57,365 bases of DNA. Source: an uncultured Prevotella sp. (GTDB lineage: Bacteria; Bacteroidota; Bacteroidia; Bacteroidales; Bacteroidaceae). The notes under the pieces were generated by a model. The model made no database searches, was not told where the DNA came from, and worked only from the letters and a program-made list of their open reading frames with translations. Each line of letters opens with the position of its first letter. Position 1 is the first letter of the stretch. The DNA lies in NCBI GenBank assembly GCA_934229335.1, contig CAKQDQ010000005.1, forward strand, positions 1-57,365, in the 5' to 3' direction. Both the position numbers and the translations under genes were made by a program. Below, piece after piece: positions 35,334 to 42,564 of this stretch.

Positions 35334-36224
35334 TTACTGAGCACTGACGACACCTAATTCCTCCAGTTTCTTCGTCATGGCAAGTCCCAGTTGCTCTGCT
35401 GACTTGGCTGTAAAGTGTAGTTTGTCTGAGAGTAACTCTGCATTACCCACATCTATCAAGTATGCGTGCTTGTCCTCTTTCGCAAGACGCTGCATACCCA
35501 GCTTTACATCTTTGCTGAACTGTCTGTTTCTTTCAGACACTGTACCGAAAATGAACGGCAACTTCTTGTAACGTTTGTCTCCTGTCTTTCTGACAAGGTG
35601 CTGGCGCACATGGCTTAGCATCTGTTTTAGGTTATCATAATAATGTGCCCCCTGCGGAGCGTCACTCTCACCTTGATGCCATAAGAAAGCCTCAACGATG
35701 TAGCCCTGCGGCAGTTGGCTTAGTTCCTTGTCTATAGCATCATCTATTAGTTCTTCGAATGCGAGTAGAAGCGATTTTCCCCCCTTTGTCACCGACTTGT
35801 TACGGCTTAGCCAATCTGCATTTGCGCACCAATAGTCATTGTTAGTACTGCGTGCAAGTGTATCTATTGCTGTTCCGCCTAAACTCCATTTTACTACATA
35901 GAAAGGTTCGCTCTGCGCCTTGCTCATCTCTTGATACACATAAGCGTCATACGCCCACTTTACGAACCTGCGTTGCGTCTTGTCAACGGGATTAAAGAGT
36001 TCGAATTTACCTTTGGTTCGCTCTTCTTCTCCACTTCCCCACCGCCAATAACAGTTAGGTATGTCTCCGATGTGCATATCAAACTCATTGCCTGGCACTC
36101 TGCCATCGGTGTTTGACTGTCCTGCTACGATGATGACCTTGGCAGGTCTTTGTTTAACAGCTGCTACTGGCAACACAAGTAAAAAGGACAAAAGTAATAA
36201 CGATAATAATTTCCTCATTTGCAT
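35334..36224 (-). CDS. SGNH/SASA-type carbohydrate acetylesterase, secreted
   Basis: A 296 aa esterase with signal peptide (MRKLLSLLLLSFLLVLPVAA). The catalytic Ser sits in VAGQSNTDG (near residue 35). WSLGGTAI is the oxyanion block, WHQGESD (near 183) is the family signature, and D..LHFT at the C-terminus supplies His. This is the sialate-O-acetylesterase/CE6-like fold, which in polysaccharide loci removes acetyl groups from xylan. It is first in the operon with GH2 and GH115, a logical order of deacetylation then side-chain removal. An alternative ATG lies two codons downstream. Confidence 0.9.
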   Translation of the reverse strand: MQMRKLLSLLLLSFLLVLPVAAVKQRPAKVIIVAGQSNTDGRVPGNEFDMHIGDIPNCYWRWGSGEEERTKGKFELFNPVDKTQRRFVKWAYDAYVYQEMSKAQSEPFYVVKWSLGGTAIDTLARSTNNDYWCANADWLSRNKSVTKGGKSLLLAFEELIDDAIDKELSQLPQGYIVEAFLWHQGESDAPQGAHYYDNLKQMLSHVRQHLVRKTGDKRYKKLPFIFGTVSERNRQFSKDVKLGMQRLAKEDKHAYLIDVGNAELLSDKLHFTAKSAEQLGLAMTKKLEELGVVSAQ

Positions 36225-36302
36225 GGTTAGTAATGTTTATATTCTTATAACGTTCTCTCGCCACGGTTATACGCACGAAAGCATTAGTCTTCTTCTTGGT
36301 TA

Positions 36303-36310
36303 CAAAGGTA
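36303..36310 (-). promoter_or_regulatory. -7 box of the xylan operon
   Basis: TACCTTTG on the minus strand, about 80 bp ahead of the esterase start. The nearest TTG is only 16 bp upstream, so the -33 contact is weak, as might be expected of a regulated promoter. Confidence 0.5.
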
Positions 36311-36426
36311 CTGAGAAGAGTTGGTACAAGTGTCATATATCTTCTCAAATTAGGGGGAAAAAGTATCAAAAGACACCTTTAACCTTTTTTGTTACAGCAA
36401 ACAACGATTAATCTGTTATTTTTTCA

Positions 36427-36434
36427 TAACTTTG
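36427..36434 (+). promoter_or_regulatory. -7 box of the hemolysin III-like gene
   Basis: TAACTTTG, 20 bp before the ATG at 36455. The -33 region lacks TTTG. Confidence 0.55.
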
Positions 36435-36454
36435 CGACTCTAAAAAAATAGATA

Positions 36455-37087
36455 ATGAGTAAGATATTACCTTCAAGTAAGGAGCAGGGCAACACGTGGA
36501 CCCACCTCGTAGGTGCGGTGTTCGCCCTCTCGTCAATATGGGAAGTATGGCCCGCCGCCAAGTTAGGGTGGCAGTGGACCATGGGCATACTGTTCTTCAT
36601 CGTTGGCATGTTTCTCATGTTTCTCTCCAGCACCATCTACCACTGGGTATGGCCTGGCAGAGCGAAGAAGATACTTCGCAAGTGCGATCATATTAGCATC
36701 TATGTCATGATAGCTTGCTCCTACACCCCCATCTGCATAGCTGTGATAGGCGGCTGGTTGGGCTGGACGGTGTTCGGACTACTTTGGTCTATGGTCATAG
36801 CTGGCACAGTGTACAAGATTGTCGCCATGGGCAAGTACCCAAGGCTCTCCCTTGCCCTCTACCTGATAATGGGCTGGAGCGTGGTACTCGTAGCACAACC
36901 TGTGATAGAGCGACTGTCTGCCATTGCGCTATTAATGCTATTACTGGAAGGCATATTCTATACAGGGGGCACATATTTCTTTGCTTACGACAGCCGTCGG
37001 CATTATCACGCCATTTGGCACGTCTTCGTACTGCTTGGCGCTATGGCGCATTGGACCGCCATACTACTGATAATACTGGGAAAGTAA
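36455..37087 (+). CDS. hemolysin III / PAQR-family membrane protein
   Basis: A 210 aa integral membrane protein with seven hydrophobic segments. The family landmarks are NTWTHLVGAVFAL (helix 1), MFLSSTIYHWV (helix 2, conserved S..YH), LRKCDHISIYVMIACSYTP (helix 3, conserved DH and YTP) and a final RRHYHAIWHVFVLLGAMAHW (conserved H...WH.FV..G...H). These His and Asp residues form the metal site of PAQR proteins, thought to act as hydrolases on ceramide-like or other lipids. The 'hemolysin' name is historical and does not imply a toxin here. Transcribed alone. Confidence 0.93.
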   Translation: MSKILPSSKEQGNTWTHLVGAVFALSSIWEVWPAAKLGWQWTMGILFFIVGMFLMFLSSTIYHWVWPGRAKKILRKCDHISIYVMIACSYTPICIAVIGGWLGWTVFGLLWSMVIAGTVYKIVAMGKYPRLSLALYLIMGWSVVLVAQPVIERLSAIALLMLLLEGIFYTGGTYFFAYDSRRHYHAIWHVFVLLGAMAHWTAILLIILGK

Positions 37088-37124
37088 CAGTGTTAGGAGT
37101 TTGATTGTGAGAGGTTTCTCCTTG

Positions 37125-37679
37125 CTATATGTCCGCCAACGAAATGCGGTTGTGTTGTTTCTGTTCACGAAACGCCTTTGGAGTCATTCCCGTAACTTGC
37201 TTAAACTGTGAGGATAGGTGTGCTGGTGAACTGTAACCCAGTGCGTAGGCTATCTCGCAGGTTGTCTGCTGGCTGTAGCAGAGCAGTTCCTTGGCATACT
37301 CTATGCGGTGGAGTATGGCGAACCGCTCTATCGTGATGCCGTTCACCTCACTGAAGAGTTTACTGAGTGTGCTGTAGTCTCGTGCCAGATGCTGAACGAG
37401 ATAGTCTGACATTTTGGGTCGCTCGCCCTTCATGCGCACCCACTCTATGACGGCTATACGCAGTTGTTCAAGAAGTGCGATGCGAGGATCATCAAGCAGT
37501 TCAAAGCCCACTGCCTGCAGGGCTGATGATAAACGTGCCTTTTGTTCCTCGTTTATCTCCTCAAGTATCTCTACCTCACCGAGCTGTATGTTCACGGGGG
37601 TGAGACCCTCAGAAACGAGTATTGTCCTCACTGCCATAATGCAGCGAGGACATACCATGTTCTTAATAAGTAACTTCAT
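37125..37679 (-). CDS. AraC-family regulator with N-terminal metal-binding (HMA-like) domain
   Basis: A 184 aa protein from MKLLIKNMVCPRC. Residues 1-65 resemble a heavy-metal-associated domain with the CxxC metal site CPRC (KNMVCPRCIMAVRTILVSEGLTP). Residues about 75-180 are an AraC-type double helix-turn-helix (LSKLFSEVNGITIERFAILHRIEYAKELL, IAYALGYSSPAHLSSQFKQVTGMTPKAFRE). It follows the efflux permease gene by 11 bp in the same direction, so it likely senses the metal exported by that permease and controls the operon. An overlapping ATG eight codons upstream is an alternative start. Confidence 0.88.
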   Translation of the reverse strand: MKLLIKNMVCPRCIMAVRTILVSEGLTPVNIQLGEVEILEEINEEQKARLSSALQAVGFELLDDPRIALLEQLRIAVIEWVRMKGERPKMSDYLVQHLARDYSTLSKLFSEVNGITIERFAILHRIEYAKELLCYSQQTTCEIAYALGYSSPAHLSSQFKQVTGMTPKAFREQKQHNRISLADI

Positions 37680-37690
37680 AAGTTGTGGGG

Positions 37691-38917
37691 CTACAATGTG
37701 CACTTAAAGCCTACTTCGTCTACAGCCTTGCTGATTTGTTCGAATGTGGCTGTGCCTTCTACTTGCGCTTCTTTCGTTTGCAGGTTAACACTGGCAGACG
37801 TTACGCCTTCTACGCCAAGGATGGCTTTCTCTACTGAGGCACGACAGTGGTTGCAGTTCATGCCCTCGATGTGGTAAACTTTCATAGTTTCTTTGTTTAT
37901 ATTGTTAGATGTTTCTTTCTTTATAAAGCGTTGCACTATCAGCGCATTGAAGAGTAACAACAGCAACAGTACTCCTGAGGCTATCTCAAGCCATGTATTG
38001 CCTTCCATGCAGCATGCAGGGGTAGTTATCAACTGGCTAAGGAAGTCTGTGATATTATTAAACTGAAGGTAATCTACAATGCTACCAAATGCTACTGCTC
38101 CGAGTATTATTGATACCATATATATCAACATAGTCTTTACTCCGAGAACCTTTCTTACTACCAGTATTGAGGCGAGGTTACATGCCGGACCTGCCATGAG
38201 CAATACCAAGGCGGCACCTGGCGTAAGACCTTTCATCATAAGGGCTACCGCAACTGGTATGCTACCTGTAGCACAGACGTACATAGGTATGGCGATGAGC
38301 AACACAAGGAGCATTGAGGCAAAGGTGTTACCGTTAAGTATGGTAAACCATTCGTCAGGCACGCAGATGGTTATGACGGCAGCCACTACTAATCCGAGCA
38401 CCAGCCAGCGACCTATGTCCTGCATCATCTCTACGAAGCCATAGTGCATGGCTTCCTTGAAGCGCATAGCGAAGGTTTTGTTCCCTACTGCCTGTGTTAC
38501 CTCGCAGCGTTCTTCTTGCTTCTCTCCTTTGTCGCCTACCAAGGCGAGGCTGCCACCGAAGAGTGCGGTAAATAGTGCAGCAATAGGTCGTACTATCGCA
38601 AACGGCAGCCCCATCAAGCCGTATGTGGCGATAATGCTATCAACGCCAGTCTGTGGCGTGGCTATCAGGAATGACACCACTGCTCCGCGTGATGCTCCCT
38701 CTTTGCGCAAAGACATCGCTGTTGGTATCACGCCACAGGAGCACAACGGCAGAGGTATGCCGAACAATGTGGCGTAAAACACTGAACTGAACTTGCCAGA
38801 GGAAAGATACCTTCCGTAGAATCTGCCAGGGATGAAAGAGTGCATCAGTCCTGATAGAAAGAATCCTAACAACAGGTAAGGTGCCATCCCGCATACTATG
38901 TGTATAAACTGTTCCAT
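37691..38917 (-). CDS. SO_0444-type Cu/Zn efflux permease with C-terminal HMA domain
   Basis: A 408 aa inner-membrane protein. Residues 1-320 are a permease of the former DUF318/UPF0718 group with about eight to ten helices in two halves, each with a conserved polar motif: GIPLPLCSCGVIPTAMSLRKEGAS (near 60-83) and PMYVCATGSIPVAVALMMKGLTPGAA (near 215-240). Residues about 340-408 form an HMA domain with the CxxC metal site GMNCNHC. A Cys pair (TPACCMEG) lies in the last linker. The fusion is the SO_0444 family, assigned to copper or zinc export. The ATG at 38917 is dictated by the promoter. Confidence 0.9.
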   Translation of the reverse strand: MEQFIHIVCGMAPYLLLGFFLSGLMHSFIPGRFYGRYLSSGKFSSVFYATLFGIPLPLCSCGVIPTAMSLRKEGASRGAVVSFLIATPQTGVDSIIATYGLMGLPFAIVRPIAALFTALFGGSLALVGDKGEKQEERCEVTQAVGNKTFAMRFKEAMHYGFVEMMQDIGRWLVLGLVVAAVITICVPDEWFTILNGNTFASMLLVLLIAIPMYVCATGSIPVAVALMMKGLTPGAALVLLMAGPACNLASILVVRKVLGVKTMLIYMVSIILGAVAFGSIVDYLQFNNITDFLSQLITTPACCMEGNTWLEIASGVLLLLLLFNALIVQRFIKKETSNNINKETMKVYHIEGMNCNHCRASVEKAILGVEGVTSASVNLQTKEAQVEGTATFEQISKAVDEVGFKCTL

Positions 38918-38938
38918 GATGATTTTTGTTTTGCGGTG

Positions 38939-38946
38939 CAAAGGTA
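38939..38946 (-). promoter_or_regulatory. -7 box of the metal efflux operon
   Basis: TACCTTTG on the minus strand, giving a leader of about 15 nt before the ATG at 38917. No TTTG at -33, consistent with activator dependence (AraC regulator encoded in the same operon). Confidence 0.6.
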
Positions 38947-39101
38947 CACATTGTTATCCATTACATTGTTACATAATTATGGAAAAAGCTTACAACAAGT
39001 ATTTTTTATAGTAAGAAAGCATCTCTCATCTTATCGTTGCCAAGGAGTATCTCTGTTAATAACAGATAATACCCTTGACATCTTCCGCCATCTGCTCTTC
39101 A

Positions 39102-40232
39102 CTATAGAGGATTGGTATTGTAGTAGTTTCCCCATATATCAGAGTTTTCACGGTCTACATAAAAGTCTTCTTGATACATCGATATGTTATTAAACTTCTC
39201 TATTCGTGTATCTTTTACCTTCAGTTGTTTAGTACCATAGTCTATACCCTCCTCTGTCACCTTCACTTTCTTGTCAGAGATAAATTCATACGTATCCCTA
39301 CTCAGCACTGTGCCATACTTACTTATCTTCTGTACGTAAACCAACAATCCGTTCCTAAACGCCTTTTGACTCTTACTGCCGTCCTTCTTTGCCGTGGTAT
39401 AGACATTCAAGTCACCTTCTTTGTCTGGGAAGTAGCCACGTTCCTGATTCTTATCACTCACGAGTTCTGGATTATGATGCCATGTCGTCATCATTAACCG
39501 TCCGTTTACGTAGTAAGCCTCCATGGTAGGCACAAAGTCAACATATCGACATATACGATATTTCTTCACATTCTCATCTTTCGGCTCCACCTTGACATGA
39601 AACACATATCGACCTCCATCTATGTCGCTCATCCAGAAGTCGGTACATTTCTTCACTTCTATTGTCAGCTTATATCCTTTTGGTGCCACAATTTTCTCGT
39701 CACTGTATCCTACGTATGCCTTTACGGCATCCCCCTGTTGGTCATATTTTATATTAATCACCTCATACTTTGCTGTATCTGGGTGCGCATAGTCCATGTC
39801 AGCAATCAACTGTCGGAACTCCAGATACCCTTTCCAGTTATCATCCAAGCCATCATCGCCAATCGTTCTTGATGTCGCCAAATGGATTAGCCTTCCTTCC
39901 TCATCGTAGTCATATATCAATGTCTGCTCAGCGCACTCTGAGGCGTGCGAGAGAGTAGCAATGGTTCTACCCTTGTTGTCATAATACTCCAAGAGACTGT
40001 TTTGTGGTGCAAAAGCCAATCTATAGACTGCATATGAATTATCAGAAAACCTTACAGAGTCATACTCACACCATCCCTGTGAGTGTTTCAACGAGTCTAT
40101 CCGCACTCTGCCTCCATTCACGCTGTCTGTAGAAAGCCTATATGTTATGGTCAACGCCTCACCGCCATGGCTGCACGAACACAGCCCTATGACAACGAAT
40201 ACTGATATTAAAGTTATTTTTATACTGTTCAT
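39102..40232 (-). CDS. lipoprotein of unknown function (RHS/YD-like segments)
   Basis: A 376 aa lipoprotein (MNSIKITLISVFVVIGLCSC, lipobox LCSC). The sequence is rich in short Tyr/Asp strands such as LEYYDNKGRTIATL and TLIYDYDEEGRLIHLATSR, which resemble single YD/RHS-type beta repeats, followed by KYEVINIKYDQQGDAVKAYVGY. No catalytic motif, not enough repeats to call an RHS toxin, and no immunity gene beside it. It has a strong promoter and an unusually long leader of about 350 nt containing a large palindrome. Confidence 0.75.
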   Translation of the reverse strand: MNSIKITLISVFVVIGLCSCSHGGEALTITYRLSTDSVNGGRVRIDSLKHSQGWCEYDSVRFSDNSYAVYRLAFAPQNSLLEYYDNKGRTIATLSHASECAEQTLIYDYDEEGRLIHLATSRTIGDDGLDDNWKGYLEFRQLIADMDYAHPDTAKYEVINIKYDQQGDAVKAYVGYSDEKIVAPKGYKLTIEVKKCTDFWMSDIDGGRYVFHVKVEPKDENVKKYRICRYVDFVPTMEAYYVNGRLMMTTWHHNPELVSDKNQERGYFPDKEGDLNVYTTAKKDGSKSQKAFRNGLLVYVQKISKYGTVLSRDTYEFISDKKVKVTEEGIDYGTKQLKVKDTRIEKFNNISMYQEDFYVDRENSDIWGNYYNTNPL

Positions 40233-40377
40233 TTCTTACTATTTTTTATACCGTTATATTACCCCTTACAGTGTTCCGTCAGTCTAACATCACAAATGGT
40301 GCCCAATAATATGGACTGTGGTATGCGATGTTTGCTACTGTTCATGCTTCTTAGATGTTTTTAGGGTGACAATAATA

Positions 40378-40580
40378 TATAAGTAAGTATTCAAAATTAT
40401 TTTTATAAATAAGTAAATTAATGTTCTTGTATTATTGAGAATATTTAATACAGTCTCTTTTGGTCATCTGCTTCCCCAGTTTTCGGTCACAATGCAAGCA
40501 TTGTGACCGAAAACAGTGAAACCAGCTGCCTCAAAATAGCCAATATTAAATATTAAAATAATTTTGAACACTTACTTATT
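40378..40580. repeat. 203 bp palindromic element with 26 bp inverted ends
   Basis: The left end (40378-40403, containing AAGTAAGTATTCAAAATT) and right end (40555-40580) are inverted repeats matching at about 24 of 26 positions. In the centre, TTTTCGGTCACAATGC (40480-40495) and its exact complement (40498-40513) are only two bases apart. No ORF. It is either a miniature inverted-repeat transposable element or a structured leader, because the promoter of the lipoprotein gene lies immediately beside it. Confidence 0.7.
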
Positions 40581-40586
40581 ACCCTG

Positions 40587-40618
40587 CAAAGGTATATTTT
40601 TTCTTTTGGAAAAACAAA
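40587..40618 (-). promoter_or_regulatory. promoter of the 39102-40232 lipoprotein gene
   Basis: TTTG (40615-40618) and TACCTTTG (40587-40594) on the minus strand, exactly 20 bp apart. The predicted start of transcription is near 40580, the outer base of the palindromic element. Confidence 0.75.
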
Positions 40619-40699
40619 AAGCATTCATAAAAATATTGTCTGTATATCATTTTTCCCCATTATATATGTATAGAATTACCGTTACCGAAATCACGCCTC

Positions 40700-40800
40700 T
40701 GCAATAACTATGCTTTCACGATACGAAAGCACCGTAATCGCAACACGATTTGGGCTTTTTCGTAAGACTATCACTATGCTTTCATAACAGCGCAGTATAA
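40700..40800. repeat. REP-like intergenic repeat, copy 3
   Basis: ACTATGCTTTC...GAAAGCA...GTAATCGC...CGATTTGG, then a second ACTATGCTTTC, the same word order as at 16230-16330. Confidence 0.65.
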
Positions 40801-40838
40801 GCGATTTATTAATATCCCAAGTTTTGAATTTAGTTCAA

Positions 40839-41144
40839 GACGGGCTGAAAGCCCAATGAGCGCATAGCCCAGGGCAAGCGAAGCGACACCCTGGGTGTTG
40901 TCGTATTATCAATGGTACGCCCTGAAAGGGCAAAAGCATTAATCCTTAAACACATATACATTGTTGTATTCCACTCCATACGAGTCTTAAATATCAAATG
41001 TTTGTAACATTCTTCTCAATGATTGTGCCTTCTTTATTACGCTGTTGCTCTTTCAGAGCGTTGATGATATGTTATTCGTTATTCATACCCAGGGTGTCGC
41101 TACGCTTGCCCTGGGCTATGCGCTTATTGGGCCTTCAGCCCGTC
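40839..41144. repeat. long inverted repeat, 58 bp arms
   Basis: The left arm (40839-40896) and right arm (41087-41144) are reverse complements with three mismatches in 58. They centre on AGCGCATAGCCCAGGGCAAG and CACCCTGGGT. Next to them GCCCTGAAAGGGC and GCTCTTTCAGAGC are a second, more diverged inverted pair. The arms themselves contain small hairpins (GGGCTGAAAGCCC). About 190 bp of non-coding DNA lies between the arms. Confidence 0.85.
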
Positions 41145-41227
41145 ACTGCCTAAATCTAAAACTCCAGCCACGGGCTATGCGCTTGCTGGGCTTTCAGCCC
41201 GCTCCCATCTAAATCTGAAACTTCAGT
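41114..41227. repeat. tandem direct repeat of the inverted-repeat end, two units of about 55-60 bp
   Basis: GGCTATGCGCTTATTGGG...CAGCCCG...CTAAATCTAAAACTCCAG (from 41114) is repeated from 41173 as GGCTATGCGCTTGCTGGG...CAGCCCG...CTAAATCTGAAACTTCAG. The second unit is the more diverged. Confidence 0.75.
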
Positions 41228-41303
41228 TATTATATGGTTGCGGCAGCCATCTGCACCATGTGCATATTGTTGCGAAACATCACTCGCGTATCAATAAATT
41301 ATG

Positions 41304-41311
41304 TAATTTTG
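41304..41311 (+). promoter_or_regulatory. -7 box of the ECF sigma operon
   Basis: TAATTTTG about 90 bp before the sigma factor start, with no matching -33 box. An autoregulated ECF promoter, which would not fit this consensus, may also be present. Confidence 0.45.
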
Positions 41312-41400
41312 CCCCACAAATATCGGGGGAATGAAAAAATAACAGAAAAAATATGTCGTTCGCTTAGTTTTTTGTTAGTGTCAACTGTCTATTATAGTGT

Positions 41401-41880
41401 ATGAATCAAGAAAAAGACATAGAAAAGATGTTTCGTCGTTACTACGAGAAGATGTATCGCTTGGCGCGATGCCTTCTCGGTGACGACGATGAAAGCCGTG
41501 ACATGGTGAGCGACGTGTTCACCGACATTCTTACGGGTAAAATCATCATGATGCCTGACAGCGAAGAGGCATACCTAATGCGTTGCATACGCAACCGCTG
41601 CCTCAACCAGATAGAGCGAAAGGATGTCAGGAAGCGCATAGCCAAGCTGTTGATATGCGACGCGGAGGTGGTATTGGCGGAAGACACGGACGAAAGGCTT
41701 GACAGAATAAACCTACTGATAGAAAATCTTGAACCGCCCATACGAAAGCATATCTTTCGTTTGCGCTTCCTGCACGGCAAATCATACCAAGAGGTGGCGG
41801 AAGTCGTGGGAGTGAGCAAGGTAACGGTGTTTAATCACCTCTCGAAAGCATTGGAATGGATAAGAAGTAATGTAAAATAG
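41401..41880 (+). CDS. ECF (sigma-70 group 4) RNA polymerase sigma factor
   Basis: A 159 aa sigma factor. Region 2 spans about residues 10-75 (MFRRYYEKMYRLARCLLGDDDESRDMVSDVFTDIL, the core-binding and -10 helix). Region 4 spans about 105-155 (LRFLHGKSYQEVAEVVGVSKVTVFNHLSKALEWI, the -35-recognising helix-turn-helix). It is followed 27 bp later by a membrane anti-sigma factor and then an outer membrane receptor, the layout of Bacteroidota cell-surface signalling. It probably drives this receptor and itself when the anti-sigma factor is inactivated. Confidence 0.93.
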   Translation: MNQEKDIEKMFRRYYEKMYRLARCLLGDDDESRDMVSDVFTDILTGKIIMMPDSEEAYLMRCIRNRCLNQIERKDVRKRIAKLLICDAEVVLAEDTDERLDRINLLIENLEPPIRKHIFRLRFLHGKSYQEVAEVVGVSKVTVFNHLSKALEWIRSNVK

Positions 41881-41907
41881 CGAGTAACACACAATATAAA
41901 GATAGCG

Positions 41908-42546
41908 ATGAACAAAGACGAGAAACTACAGATGTTGCTTGACATGCAAGAGCATCCAGAAAAATACACAGACGAGCAGATGGAGAGTCTGCTTGCCGAC
42001 GAGAACGTTAAACAGTTCTTCACCGACATGGCGATGGCGCGTATGGCGATGAAGAAAAGTGAGAAAACTCAGGTCGATGTAGACAAGGAGTGGCGTAACT
42101 TTTCAAGAAGACATAATCGTCGTAACCGCATGAAGGTGGCGGCTGCCATCATTGGCGGCATCTTCTTCTCTGGGATAGCGGTGGCTGTGGTGTCACACAG
42201 TGGCTTGATAGGGCACTCTTACGACACAGAGGTTGCGCAAACGTCACTGAACGCCACGACGGTTAAGGCTGTTAAACCTGAGATATCAGAAGGCGATGAA
42301 CAGGAAAATGTAGACTCTCTTGACACAAAACCTGTCATCTTTGATAACGTTAAACTGAAAAACATTTTGGATAAGATGAGCACATTCTATCGCGTTAAGG
42401 TAGAATACAGAAACACAGAAGCTGAAGATATCCGATTATACTACAATTGGAACAAAAAGAAAACACTGGAGGAGAACGTCAAGTTGATGAACGCCTTTGA
42501 GCGTTTCCACTTGAATTATGCAGGTGGAGTAATTGAAGTAGAATAA
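41908..42546 (+). CDS. short anti-sigma factor (FecR-like, DUF4974 C-terminus)
   Basis: A 212 aa single-pass membrane protein. Residues 1-75 are charged and cytoplasmic (sigma-binding side), 76-96 are the transmembrane helix (KVAAAIIGGIFFSGIAVAVV), and about 145-212 match the DUF4974-type domain (FDNVKLKNILDKMSTFYRVKVEYRN...LEENVKLMNAFERF). The central FecR periplasmic domain of full-length anti-sigma factors (about 330-390 aa) is missing, so this is a compact version. The DUF4974-type region should meet the receptor's signalling domain in the periplasm. Confidence 0.87.
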   Translation: MNKDEKLQMLLDMQEHPEKYTDEQMESLLADENVKQFFTDMAMARMAMKKSEKTQVDVDKEWRNFSRRHNRRNRMKVAAAIIGGIFFSGIAVAVVSHSGLIGHSYDTEVAQTSLNATTVKAVKPEISEGDEQENVDSLDTKPVIFDNVKLKNILDKMSTFYRVKVEYRNTEAEDIRLYYNWNKKKTLEENVKLMNAFERFHLNYAGGVIEVE

Positions 42547-42564
42547 TTAACGACTACAGACTAA

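Noticed and set aside
36455..37087. Hemolysin III-like gene as a virulence toxin
   Set aside because: The family is a seven-helix metal-site membrane protein; the name is historical and nothing here suggests toxin secretion.
39102..40232. RHS/polymorphic toxin
   Set aside because: Only one or two YD-like strands, a lipoprotein signal, no C-terminal toxin domain and no immunity gene.
40839..41227. Repeats considered as a CRISPR array or attachment site
   Set aside because: The arms are inverted, of unequal spacing, and not separated by unique spacers; no integrase is nearby.
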